The position numbers were made by a program, and so were the translations under genes. Below the pieces are notes generated by a model. It saw only the letters and a program-made list of their open reading frames with translations. It was not told the origin of the DNA and ran no database searches. Positions 20,548 through 31,315 of a stretch of DNA of 64,000 nt are shown here, one piece after another. Each line of letters starts with the position of its first letter. The first letter of the stretch is position 1. This stretch comes from Lyophyllum atratum (taxonomy: Eukaryota > Basidiomycota > Agaricomycetes > Agaricales > Lyophyllaceae), in contig JACGCN010000028.1 of NCBI GenBank assembly GCA_014905825.1, forward strand, positions 248,001 to 312,000. Reading direction: 5' to 3'.

Positions 20548-23500
20548 CTATAATCCGGACCAGACGTACTTGAATTCCAAACCCCCCGCACGCGCCATCT
20601 CGTCCTTCAACTTTATAGTCTGACGATGCAGGACCTCCCTCCTCCCTAACACGTCAAAATCCAGCGCGACCACGGAGAACTCGCCCTCGAACCCGAAGGT
20701 AGATGTGACGCGTGGGTATTCTTCCAGGGACTGTTTGTAGCGCAGGTAGAGGGATTGGGCTTCGAAGAAGCATGTGATCCGGGTGCGGAACTCGTCGAGG
20801 AGGGCAGACCAGCATTTGTACTCTGGGTAAGGAGATTCCTGGGAGTGATGAGTTAGATGGGGAAAGGACATGGTGAGACGGTATTTACCGCAGATGGCTT
20901 GCGAGTCGTCTCGGATTTGCTCGTGGCACTCCGTGGTCGTCCTCCCCATTTCCTATGAGAACGCACCAACCGCGTGGTACACTGCCCACAAAAGACACTT
21001 GACGAAGCGATATCAACCCGCATCCCGCAATCCAGGCTCTGGCACCGGCGTAGACCCGTCGACGACCCCTCATCGTCTCTCCTTTCGGCTCCCACGACAG
21101 CCTACCAAACACGACGTACATCAGCAACACACTCACCCATCAAAGACGCATATATCTACTCACCTCCGACTCCGAATCCGAACCAGACCCCTCTCCATCC
21201 ACATCCATACCCGCCCCAGCCCCAGGATGTCCACCCGAAGCGTCGGCGCCCATGCCCATGTTCATCCTCCGGATCCTATTCCTGTTATTCCGCGTGCGTA
21301 CCCGACACGGCTCACACATCTTCCATTTGTACTCTTCCCGCGCTGGTATAACGTGCGTGCAGTTTTTGATCGAGCACAGGCGCGCCCCGGGGGTGAGGAG
21401 GAGCTCTTCGGAGGTGGTGGAGGGTGGGACCTTGGGCGGAGGCGTTGGGCGGGGGGTGAAGTCGTTGTCGTGGTGCTATGTCATACTGATGTGTGAGTTA
21501 CGTTACGAAGAGAGAGGAAAAAAGACTGACCAGCGCGACCTCAACATCGAGACGCGTGTGCCGCCCCTGAATCCCCTGCCGCTTCCGCTGGTACTCGCGA
21601 TGGTGCAGCCGGCACGGGACGCAGCATTTCCACTGGTAGTTCTTGGGGAGGACGCGTCCGCATCGCTTGATGGTGCATGTTGCGGGGTCGGATGGGGGTT
21701 TGGGCCGGGCGGGTATACGGATCTTTAGGCCGGTTGTCTGGTGGGGCTGTAGGTAAGTCATGATGAGTCGGGAGTGTAGAGAGAGGGGACGTACTGTGGA
21801 GGGCTCGTCGTCGTCGGAATCGATGAGGGAGGAAAGATCGCTGAGGTCGGTGAGGTCGCTGTCCCATCCGGAGATTGTGATAGGTGGGGGTTCTTCACGG
21901 GACGACAGCGGTGAAGGGCCGGCACTGGGCTTGGGGCTGGCGGGCTGCGTATTCTGGGGTTGAGTCTTGTCGGGCTGAGGAACCACAGGCTGCGTATCCT
22001 GGGGTCGAACACCGTCGGGCTGAGGACTCACACGCTGCGGTTCCCGATGCTGACGGCTCTCGAGCTGGGTCCCCACAGCGTCCAATCCAGGCTCCACCTC
22101 CACCAAACAAGGAACCTCACCCGCCGATTCACCAAGCCCACTACCACCATCATGATCAGAAGCGTTGACGCTAGCCCCGCGACCACCCGGAATGCGAATC
22201 TTGATCTTCGGTGTTGTCGTCCCCAACATGGGCGTAAGTTTAGGTGGTCCAGCCTCCCTCTCATCCTCATCCGCATCGATCTCTCCCTCCTTCACGTCTC
22301 CGTCCGCTCCTTCCTCATCCCCACCCACCAATCCCGCATCATCCACATCCATCTCATCCGCCCACGTAACAGTCTTCCGCCTCTTATTCGAGGGGACCCT
22401 CCTCGCTTTCCAGTCCTTCATCACGCAGCCGAAACATCGGGGGGTGGTAGCGCTGGCTTGGAGGGGGGCGGTGCAGGATGGGGAGGCGCATATACGATCC
22501 TACAAAAAAAATGAAACGTAAGGGGGACCGTTTGAAAGGAGGAGAGAGGGAGGGAGACCTACGGGCGGTGGGGGTGGAGGCGGAGGCGGGGGTCTCTTCG
22601 CCCCGGGAGGTCGGGGTCTCGAGTCGGGCGTCGGGCCTGATATTCGTGGAGGGTGGGTATCTTGAGAAGAAGAAGGGGGCGGTGTGGGAAGGGAAGCGGG
22701 ATGTCCGAGGGTCAGTTCTGCGGGCTAGTATCGGCATCGGCATCAGGAAGGGAGGGTGGGAAGGGGAATGGGGAGAGGCTTACGTTGATGAACTTTGGTT
22801 GGTGGGGAGGAGCGGCTGGGCGGGGTGGTATTCGTAACGGGAGGCCGAGAGGGGTGAACAGGGGTGGAAGGGGGGGTGGTGCTTGTCCTGAGGGAGGGGG
22901 TCGGGGGGTGGGATTGACTTGTTCTTCTGAAGGCTTTGGGAGGATACGATGAGTAGGAGTGGAAGGGTGAGCGCGGATCGAAGTACCTCGGGATATAGAA
23001 GTTCTAGATCAGCGAAGTCTTCCTCTGGGGTATCATCAACGAGTATCTGCGAAAATGTTGACAATTAGCGCGATGGAACCAAGCTACGAAGGGGGCGGGG
23101 AAGATCTAACAGGTGTTGATGACGTCCCACCACTCTCCGGCGTCGGTACCAACACGTGCCTAGGCATGCGCATCTCAGAGATACCCATGGGCTGCGACGG
23201 CACCACGACCTGCGGCCGAGCTGCATCGGGGACCCGATGCAGTTCGTGCCATGGCCCCGAATACCCCTGGCGGCACCGGACGCAGATATCCGAAGGGTCC
23301 TTCTGGGGAAGGATCGCAGCACAACCGTGCTGCGCACATAGACGGATTCTGTGACGCGGACGCATGGCATGGGTCCGAGGGTAGGTAGGTATTGAACTCT
23401 GCGGGGGCTATGTTACGCTTAGCCACGACGTGAGAGGAGTTGTGAATTGTGATAGACGTACCCTGCTGGGAGTCGGCGAGGGCTGGATGAGCTCTCCTTG

Positions 23501-24211
23501 GGAATTAAAGTGGGGGGCGACCGTGGGAGTAGGCAGCGGGGAGGGTCGGGCTTGTGCTTCTGGGTTTGACATTGGGGGTTGGGGCGGGGGACGGAGGCTG
23601 GGCAGCTTACGTGCCTGCTGCCTCATGGTTGCTACCTAAACTTCAGGATCAGTCGCAGTTCATGTTTTGCTCGAGCTGTGACTTGGGGGTACCCTTGTCG
23701 AAGAAATGTATGGAGGGAAATGGACTTACGGAACGCCGTCGCTCGCTGTCCCCGGGGTATGGATTAGACGCCCGTCTAGGCTCTGTCGGCTGATCGCACA
23801 AAGAAAGAGAAATGTTCATTGCGAGAACTGGGCAGCCAAAAGTCATAACTTACAGGTCTTTGTAAGCCTGCGACAGAGGTTGGCCCGGTATGATATGCCG
23901 ACTATAAATCGTTCCTATTCAGAATCCAAGCTCCACGCCAATTTACAACTCACACTCGTCTTCCGGACTCTCTCGACGCCCATTCCCTTTCCAGTCGCGT
24001 TCGCTACCAACGGAGCATAAGTCTTGAACGCGACCGCATCCTGAGTGTCAAGCCGCCGTCTCTTCACATCCCGCGCATTCGTCTCCAACCGCGAGCATCC
24101 CTCGCATGTGTTGCTCATGGTCCCAGATAGCGGTGTATAGCATCGTCTACAGACGTTAGCTTCAGACCCACTGTCAATCGACAGCCGATGCGCAGGATGG
24201 TCGACCTCCAT
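20548..24211 (-). CDS. 964-aa protein with six C-x4-C-x12-C-x2-C motifs
   Basis: Fourteen exons join in phase: 24211-23954, 23901-23854, 23789-23730, 23635-23611, 23559-23462, 23407-23111, 23046-22987, 22933-22784, 22724-22563, 22499-21795, 21746-21531, 21475-21164, 21101-20889 and 20838-20548. Six copies of one putative zinc-binding motif start near residues 21, 187, 390, 645, 727 and 817. Examples are CASPSC..CFGC, CTIKRC..CVPC and CQSLDC..CGQC. Each is followed by a basic, Arg-rich stretch. Between them lie proline-rich linkers and an acidic region with KRRKTVTWADEMDVDD. The C-terminal ~100 residues are a globular, non-repetitive domain (EFRTRITCFFEAQSLYLRY). A nuclear nucleic-acid- or protein-binding role is plausible. 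I do not recognise a named family. Confidence 0.78.
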
Positions 24212-24676
24212 CCGACGCCAGTGTCGCCTCGTGCACTACCGAATGGTTAATTAGGGGCTAAACACGTCTTCAGCAACACGAACACATGTGAAGATCGACG
24301 CGACGTACCAAGGTGCTCCCTCTTCCAGCTATACTCCCGGGAATTATGTATACAGGCAGATTGGCCAGGCACTGCGAAAAAAAAATTGGGGAAGAAAGGT
24401 TTCGAATTCTTTTATTAGTCTGAAGCTTGACATAATCGTATTTCAAAAATTTCAAGCCCCGCGTTGTCAATATAAAATGTATTGACCAGTCCTGGTTAGT
24501 GACCGAAAAGTCATCTTCCTCCTCCTTCAGCTTTTCTTCATATACTTACAGCGGCATAACTTATCTTTCCTCATCACTTTTTCGTAATATAAGCAGGAAG
24601 CCTCGATGTGAGACCAAGATCTCTCCAGCAAGCGCCAAAGTTCTCAGATCTGGAAACTGGTCAGCGGTAACCGGGG
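24212..24676. other. intergenic, left part of the duplicated leader
   Basis: From about 24400 the sequence matches the region upstream of the NTPase gene (from about 27755). The shared parts are AAGCCCCGCGTTGTCAATA, GTGACCGAAAAG and a CTTCCTCCTCCTTCAGCTTT leader. A TATAAG-like site lies near 24590. No other gene is seen. Confidence 0.5.
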
Positions 24677-25395
24677 ATGGCCGCTAAGCGCCGTGGCCCT
24701 GGTGAGAAGTATTCCAAGCCTTCGAAATTTCGCACCCCCACAGTCCCTGACACTTCGCGAATGTCGCGCTGAACGTGACTGTGGAGGTGTTGACCGCTCA
24801 TTAACATTGCTCAATCTCAGTAAATGGGATGTCAGACCTCGAGATCCACACACTTTGCTCGAAGTTCGACATCGAAATCCTCGAAGAAGCCTCATACGTC
24901 CTCTGGAACGTCTGGAAAGCCATGTACCCCCGCTATTCAACACTCCAAGCGTGTATCAGCGCCCTCGCGGAGGACTCGGGGCTTTGCCAGGCGTTGAAAC
25001 GCGCTCACGGCCAGAAAAGATACGATGGGTGCGGGAATGGAGTGAGTGGGAAAAGTACTCACATATGCCTTCGCTGGGGCTGGGCAACAGTTGCAGGAGC
25101 CCCACACGCCCTACCAGCCGGAGACACGTCGGTCCAGTCGCAGGTGAAGCAACTCTTGACTGAACTTCGCCCGGCTATGACTCGACTTGTCAAGGGTGAG
25201 CTGGTCCTCAGAACGTGGACGCCCGGCGCGAGCGTCATAGGCACTGAGATGGCGGCGTTCGTCCGGGCTCTGCGTATACCCTATCTCAACGGGAAGCCCA
25301 ACGTCCTCCTACACGATCTAGGAAGTTTCGAGCGCGACCCCTCCCTCGCCGCCCGACTCCAAAACATATTCATGCCTAACCACCGCGCGTTCGTC
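24400..25395 (+). repeat. segmental duplication, copy 1
   Basis: This copy matches copy 2 (27755-28720) closely through promoter, exon 1, intron 1, exon 2 and exon 3. Similarity stops just after the exon 3/intron 3 donor, so the breakpoint lies at the start of that intron. Confidence 0.85.
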
Positions 25396-25536
25396 CTTCG
25401 AATCTCCCTGACGACGACGGCACGTCCGGCGCGCAAATTTCGGGCTGTCCAGGTTCTGGTGCCATACTTAATTGTCAACTCCAGGCTTGGAGACTGTAAA
25501 GAGCAATGTATACGTGGCAGGGAAATTCAAATTTAA
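24677..25536 (+). pseudogene. truncated copy of the NTPase/nuclease-like gene
   Basis: Exon 1 (24677-24701) and exon 2 (from 24821) correspond to those of the complete gene at 28036 (MSDLEIHTLCSKFDIEILEE, then a shared ~70-residue segment). One base fewer near 25028 (GATGGG against GATACAG) shifts the phase at the exon 2 donor. As a result the spliced form would be out of frame, while the unspliced sequence stays open through the intron. The shared coding part ends at FMPNHR in exon 3, and an unrelated tail runs to a stop at 25536. The P-loop, Walker B and nuclease-like parts are all missing. A ~235-aa read-through product is possible, but it would lack any catalytic domain. Confidence 0.8.
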
Positions 25537-25709
25537 AGGTGAGCTGCTTTTCTCTCAGACGGATTTTCCGACGGCAACCTCAGAGGCACTCTATATTGAA
25601 TGACTTCGTACTTACAAAAAACTCATCAGGACTATGAGCCTCAAACCTCGACCTCCTCTTACCCCACGCCTACAATTCGCCAGCAGCATATGCTGACCGC
25701 ATGTCTATC

Positions 25710-27239
25710 CTAGAGTCCGACGGCTTGGGCAAGTTGCTCCTTGGTCTCGAACACATCTGTGTTGAACACTACTTCGCCCACACCTCCATACCCTTCTAAT
25801 CCATGGATTCTCGTTCGGGTGCGCTCAAGCATGGCCTGCACTTCGTCGGCATCGTCCCCTTCGAAAACATTATGCATGTATAAGGAAAGAGACTCCAATG
25901 GACGCTGACGGGAAGGATCCTCCATCCACGATGAAACGAGGTCGCAGAACTCATCAACCACGACGTCTCTGTCTTCGTTGCCCTTGTAAGAGCATGTGAA
26001 AGTGAAGGAAGCGAGGTGGACGAGCGAAGGCCCATGTGTGAGATCGTTCAACACAATATCCGGTCTCCAGTTACATCTCCCTATTGTCAGCGTTTCTAGC
26101 ATCACGCACTTCCCAATGAGCTCCACGATTTCGGCGGGGGACCGGTAGGCATCGAGGAGGAGGTGACGGAGACGGCTCACGTTGTGGCCCATATGGGAAA
26201 GAATCTGGCTTTCATCGCTCCTCCGATCACCCACGAGCGTGAGGGTCTGTAGGTTAGGCAATTTGAGGATTTCAAGGACATGATTGATGCCTCCGTAGTC
26301 CTCTGGTCCTTCCACTGCGAGCTTGAGTGTCGCCAGCCGCGCCAGTGTAACGGCGTCATCAGCCGAGGATGCGCCGTCTGCGAAGTCGGACAAGTTGTCA
26401 ATATCTACGCGCGCAAATGATGCTGACTCGATCTGCGTGCACTGGAACAAAACAGCAGCAAATGCTTCGGATCTTATCTTTCCTTCGATTTCCAGATAGG
26501 ATAGCTGGCTCCATGGGAGGGAAAGCGGATGATCGCCTATGAGATCGGATGACCCTATGTTGTGCAGGGTGACCGCGCGGAGACGGGGGGCGGCATTGAA
26601 TACAGTTATCTTGGAGCAGTCATTGTGACATTTCATATTATCGAAGGATAAGGTTTCCAACAATGGGAGGCTGTCGCCGGGCAGTGACAAAAACGGCATG
26701 AGAGCGGTGCAGTAGTCCAGCGCAATGTTGAGCTCAGAGAATCTAGGCGAGAAATGTGTGATTTTCTGACATATTTCGCGGTTTATGTCGGGGTCCAGAT
26801 TGGACTTATCAACGTGGCATGTGAATGAAAGAGATAAGGGAAGGGACGGGCCGGCACGCTCGAACCAAGACACCATGACTGTGTTGAAGATATAGGACCA
26901 TGGATTTTGGGCTGTGGGGTTGTGGCTCGGTCGGAGCGTAAGCCTGTTCCAGAGGTCGGGGCAGCTCAATGCGGCAGCCCGCCACGAGGAGCAAACGTGC
27001 GATACGCCAAAGGGAGCTGCGTTAGACCGCGGTCCAGGACCGTGAGGCTCGACTGAAATGGCGTAATGGAATATCGTGGCAAGGATTTCAAGTGGGAGAA
27101 GGCGGACGGGGGAAAGCAAGGCTGCATGATATTTTGCCTCTTTTTGCTTTTGGACACGCGAATCGTCAAGGGCTTTAATCTCCACCATGAGGCGGTTGAC
27201 CTTCAATTGAAGGTATAGTATATCATGATCGATATCCAT
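25710..27239 (-). CDS. F-box/leucine-rich protein, 509 aa
   Basis: A single exon runs from the ATG at 27239 to the stop at 25710. A coiled N-terminal segment (VNRLMVEIKALDD) precedes a canonical mushroom F-box (RLLPLEILATIFHYAI ... VSHVCSSWRAAALSCPDLW). About 400 residues of irregular leucine-rich repeats follow, with regular LETLSF, LRAVTL, LSYLEI, LQTLTL, LRHLLL and LETLTI strands. The F-box would bind Skp1 in an SCF ubiquitin ligase and the repeats would hold the substrate. The protein is complete and of ordinary length for the class. It lies between the two copies of the segmental duplication on the opposite strand. No substrate can be suggested. Confidence 0.88.
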   Translation of the reverse strand: MDIDHDILYLQLKVNRLMVEIKALDDSRVQKQKEAKYHAALLSPVRLLPLEILATIFHYAISVEPHGPGPRSNAAPFGVSHVCSSWRAAALSCPDLWNRLTLRPSHNPTAQNPWSYIFNTVMVSWFERAGPSLPLSLSFTCHVDKSNLDPDINREICQKITHFSPRFSELNIALDYCTALMPFLSLPGDSLPLLETLSFDNMKCHNDCSKITVFNAAPRLRAVTLHNIGSSDLIGDHPLSLPWSQLSYLEIEGKIRSEAFAAVLFQCTQIESASFARVDIDNLSDFADGASSADDAVTLARLATLKLAVEGPEDYGGINHVLEILKLPNLQTLTLVGDRRSDESQILSHMGHNVSRLRHLLLDAYRSPAEIVELIGKCVMLETLTIGRCNWRPDIVLNDLTHGPSLVHLASFTFTCSYKGNEDRDVVVDEFCDLVSSWMEDPSRQRPLESLSLYMHNVFEGDDADEVQAMLERTRTRIHGLEGYGGVGEVVFNTDVFETKEQLAQAVGL

Positions 27240-28035
27240 GATTTCACTGGTTATTCCTGCTATAATTGTATTACAGAATCGGACTTGTTCCTGAGACGGG
27301 TGGTGATTAGACCGAAGGAGGGACTCAGTAGAAACGAGGGGTAAGGGTTCCTTTGGTCCTTGAGTCTGGGGTCGAACACCATGAGCAACGCTATCATAGA
27401 CATGAAGATGATGGTGAACTATACACTTGTTTTTGTGGCGGCCCGACGTTCTAATATTTCTTCAAGCGCATTTACGACCTGCTCAGAAAGGGGTGTACCT
27501 AATGTTTGATACTTAACGGATATTTACTGCACTGAAATACCAGGCATGCCTTTAACTGCAACTTTTCGTTAATGCAGTTGGCTTGAGGAGGTAACAAGTT
27601 GACCAAACTTACTGATGCATTCTTGCTGTTTCAACACGGGTTCCCATGAGTCAGTCGGAGACAAGGAATCAGTTAAACGCATAGGTCTAGAAGTCTCCAG
27701 AGTCCATGAACGAGCCTAAGATATCTACGGATGGGCACGAGATTGGCAAAAGATATGGTTTCTTCGAACTTTTAATCTGAAGCTTGCGGCGATAGTTCAA
27801 AAGAATTCAAGCCCCGCGTTGTCAATACAGGTCAATCAATACCCAGCTTAGTGACCGAAAAGCTGGTCCCGGACAGTGATCTTCCTCCTCCTTCAGCTTT
27901 CCTTCATGTACGACGGCATAGCTTACCTTTCCTCGTCACTTCTTCGTGTTATAAGTAGCGCAGCCTTGATGCGTATCCAAGATCTCGCCAGCAATTGGCC
28001 AACGTTCTGTCAAGCCTCAGATTTGGTAACCGGGG
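27240..28035. other. intergenic and promoter of the NTPase gene
   Basis: The right part (from 27755) is the second copy of the duplicated leader, with a TTATAAG TATA-like site near 27948-27954. Positions 27240-27750 hold no recognised feature. Confidence 0.5.
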
Positions 28036-28720
28036 ATGGCCGACCAGCGCCGTGGCCCTGGTGAGAAGTATTCGAAGCCTTCGAAATTTCGCAACCCCGA
28101 ACGTCGCGTTGAAGATGACTGTGGAGGTGTTCACTGCTCAATCTCAGTAAATGGGATGTCAGACCTCGAGATTCACACACTTTGCTCGAAGTTTGACATC
28201 GAAATCCTAGAAGAAGCCTCATACGTCCTCTGGAACATCTGGAAGGCCATCTACCCCAGGTACTCAACACTTCAAGCGTGTATCAGCGCCCTCGCGGAGG
28301 ACTCGGGTCTTTATCAGGCGTTAAAACGCGCTCATGGGCAGAAAAGATACGATACAGTGCGGGAATGGAGTAAGTCCTCAAGTCACATATACCGTCGAGG
28401 TCTCTGAAGGGCTGGATTACAGCTGCAGGAGTCCCACACGCCCTACCAGCCGGAGACACGTCAGTCCAATCACAAGTGAAGCAACTCTTGGCTGAACTTC
28501 GCCCGGCTATGACTCGACTGGTCGCGGGTGAGCTGGTCCTCCGTACGTGGACGCCCAACGCAACCGTCATGGGCGGTGAGATGGCGGCGTTTGTCCGGGC
28601 TCTGCGTATACCCTATCTCAATGGGAAGCCCAACGTCCTCCTACACGACCTCGGAAGTTTCGAGCGCGACCCATCCCTCGCTGCCCGACTCAAAAACATA
28701 TTCATGCCTAATCACCACGC
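27755..28720 (+). repeat. segmental duplication, copy 2
   Basis: This is the partner of 24400-25395. It spans the leader, exon 1, intron 1 and exons 2-3 of the complete NTPase gene. The two copies are direct, ~3.35 kb apart, with an F-box gene between them. Confidence 0.85.
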
Positions 28721-31141
28721 GTTCGTCTTCGTCTTCCAATCTCCCATCCATACTTCTTACCCAAACACGTCTTCATTCTCACAGCTTCCTCGTAAACACA
28801 TCCGGGTCCGGTAAAACTCGACTCCTCCTAGAAGGGCTGTGCAGTAACTGGGGCTTCTACTTCACCTCCCTGGTCGATTCCAGCCTCCTAGGCTCCAGCG
28901 ACGTCCAAAATAGCATCCGAACATACATCCCCGACTCCCCCGGGTTCAAATCGACCCTCCCAGCCCTCGGCTCCCCGGGGTACGAGTCGGCCGTCACGAG
29001 GAACCGCCGGAATGCCCATCGGATCTTCAGCCAGCTGTTCCTTGCGCGTCTTTTGGTGTTCGACCTGTTCGTTGAGGTGCTGAATGAGTCCTTGAAGGTT
29101 TGTGAGGATATTCAGAGTACGGTGTATAAGCAAAGGTGGCTGCTTCTTCAGCTGCAGCCGTCCTTGATACACCCGCAGATTTGGGACGTATTCGATGACT
29201 TGACGGGGAAGCTTGCGGGGGCGACGGACAGCTACATCAACACCACGACAAAAGCACTACTAGCCCGCGTGCGCAAGCTATGCATCGACAAGTCCCCCTC
29301 CCCTACCCACCCCTCCTCCCCCAGCAAAGCGCTTCAAACGCCCATATTCTGCGTCCTCGACGAAGCCCAATACGCCGCGACACAACACTGTTTTGCGTTC
29401 AGATCCGATGACGGCAGCGCTCATCGTCCGGTGCTAAGGGAGATCGTAAGGGCGTGGGAGGGGCAGTCCTCCGGCCAGGGGGTGTTTATGGTAGTAGCGG
29501 GGACGGGCATCTCGAAAAATGTGGTGGACCAGGCGATGGCGTCCGCGATCATGAAGGAGTCGAAGTACCGCTGGTGCTCGGATACGGGCGCTTTTGATGA
29601 CGTGCATGTGCAGAGGCGGTATATTGAGAGATATCTTCCGCCGTCGTTCCTCTCTGGCGCTGCTGGGAAGAGGCTGGTGGAACGGATGGGGTATTGGTTG
29701 CATGGAAGGTTGGGGATTTCGCGCGTTTTGTGGTTTTGTGGGTGTGGCTGATTTTGTGGTGTGGGGGGGCTTAGACATCGGTTTACGGCGGGATATGTGG
29801 CTGAACTCCTGAATCATGAGTTTCAAAGACCACATACGCTTCTTAACAGTTACATACGACACTTCACGGACTTCGAGCCCACCGACGCCCATCACTTCGT
29901 CGTTGCTGAAGGTTCGGCGCCCTTGACCATCTCCTCCCGGTACAAGCTTGACTTCCACAAGCTCACCAAAAGTACGTCCTTCCCTTCCCTAACTCCCATC
30001 CTTATAACCTCATCCCCTTCTCAGACCCAGACATGATCGCCACAATCCACCAACTCACCACCCACTACCTCATGCGCTCCGTCCTCCCCGGCAGCCTCGG
30101 CCAAGACGAAAAGACCTACGTCGAATACGGCTTCGCCCGCTTCCTCGACGCCGACACCAACACCGTCGCCGTCGACGAGCCCCTCGTCCTCCTCGCCGCC
30201 ACCCACTGGATCGACGCACACCACCGCTCGAGCTACAAGTTCTTCGCCAGGCAGATCCACGTACACGAGCCCGCCTCCAACGGGTTCGAGAACTACCTCG
30301 CGTTCTGCCTCGGCCTCGCGTTTTCGCGGAAGCAAAGGCTGGACCACATCTTCTCCTTCGTCGGTGCGCCCCCGAGCTGGGCGAGTCAGGACGCGGAGCT
30401 GGTCGCGCTGCACCGTACCGGGGTTGATACGGTGGAAACCAGCCCAGTGCGGCATTCCATGCGCTCCGGACCCTCGGTGACCCTGGGCGTCAATGCGAAA
30501 AGCACGGGGGAGACAAAGGCGTGGCTGGGGCACCGGAGCCATGCGCCCATATGTTTCCCGCATCTGGCGATGGGGCCTGACTTGCTGTTCGTGCTGCGGC
30601 TGGGGGACGGATCAACGATGTGGGTCGCGGTTCAGGCTAAGTATTCGACGGGGAAGAACGGGACGCTGTCGAGGCTGTTCCTTCGCCGCGCCATGCGCAG
30701 CGTCACGCCTTCGAAATTCTTCATTGACAAGGTATGTACTTGATGAATGTAGAACTCCTCGCTCATGACTCACCGTCGCTGTAGGAAGGAAAACCCTTCG
30801 CGCCCGCGACGGACCCCGACCTAGTCAGCACGGCCCTCCAATGTCTGGGTGAGCTCCCGCTCCGGCGCGCCGAGGCAGGGAAATACAGCCTCCTGCGCGT
30901 CGTCGCGTCCTTCCCTGCTCAGACGGGGCTGAAACGGTGCATCGAGGAGGACCCGGACGGCGATGGCCACCCCATCGCGGCCCTCAACATGAAGTTCGTC
31001 AAGCAGCTGACGAAGGGGCTGTCGCCTGTTGACTTCCTCGAAGGGCTGGAGAAGGTGGCGATGTCGTCGCAGGTGGTCGGAAAACGGACGAGGAAGGGGT
31101 CAGGGCTTAGGGCTGCACCGATCAAGAGATTGAAGATATGA
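28036..31141 (+). CDS. P-loop NTPase with C-terminal nuclease-like domain, 909 aa
   Basis: Seven exons join in phase: 28036-28060, 28148-28369, 28423-28720, 28785-29708, 29775-29971, 30025-30731 and 30785-31141. A unique ~180-residue N-terminus precedes a P-loop (NTSGSGKTR, about 186-194), in which Asn replaces the usual first Gly. A Walker B strand follows (FCVLDEAQY, about 370-377), then VFMVVAGTG. The C-terminal third has PDLLFVLRLGDGS...VAVQAKY, with Asp near 740 and a Q-x-K near 758-760, the spacing of PD-(D/E)xK nucleases. NTPase plus restriction-like nuclease is the architecture described for fungal Crinkler-type proteins, but the typical Crinkler header is not recognisable, so that kinship is inference. 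There is no signal peptide. The frame is intact. Confidence 0.82.
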
Positions 31142-31315
31142 ATGTGAAGAGATTGTTATTGTTATCAGTGTTTTGTATGTTTATGCTATGTAGTTGCTTT
31201 GTTGCTTTTCAACAAGTTTAGAGTCCATCACCATGCGAATAGAGGGTATTGCATAAGTCTATGCATACCGCGTGAGCGCATGTCTTCTTTGGAGGTAAGC
31301 GGACACGGCGCACCC

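Noticed and set aside
21498..22514. Several long plus-strand frames opposite the cysteine-motif gene
   Set aside because: All lie antisense to in-phase exons of the 964-aa gene. The minus strand explains the region completely, and these frames lack family features.
22384..22743. Alternative frame PTARRSPSLSPPFKRSP across the cysteine-motif gene
   Set aside because: It reads through an intron and misses the CASPSC motif. The GTAGGT donor at 22562 gives a phase-correct join.
30021..30563. 180-aa minus-strand frame opposite the NTPase gene
   Set aside because: It is a GC-rich shadow of exon 6, whose plus-strand frame and splice sites are consistent.
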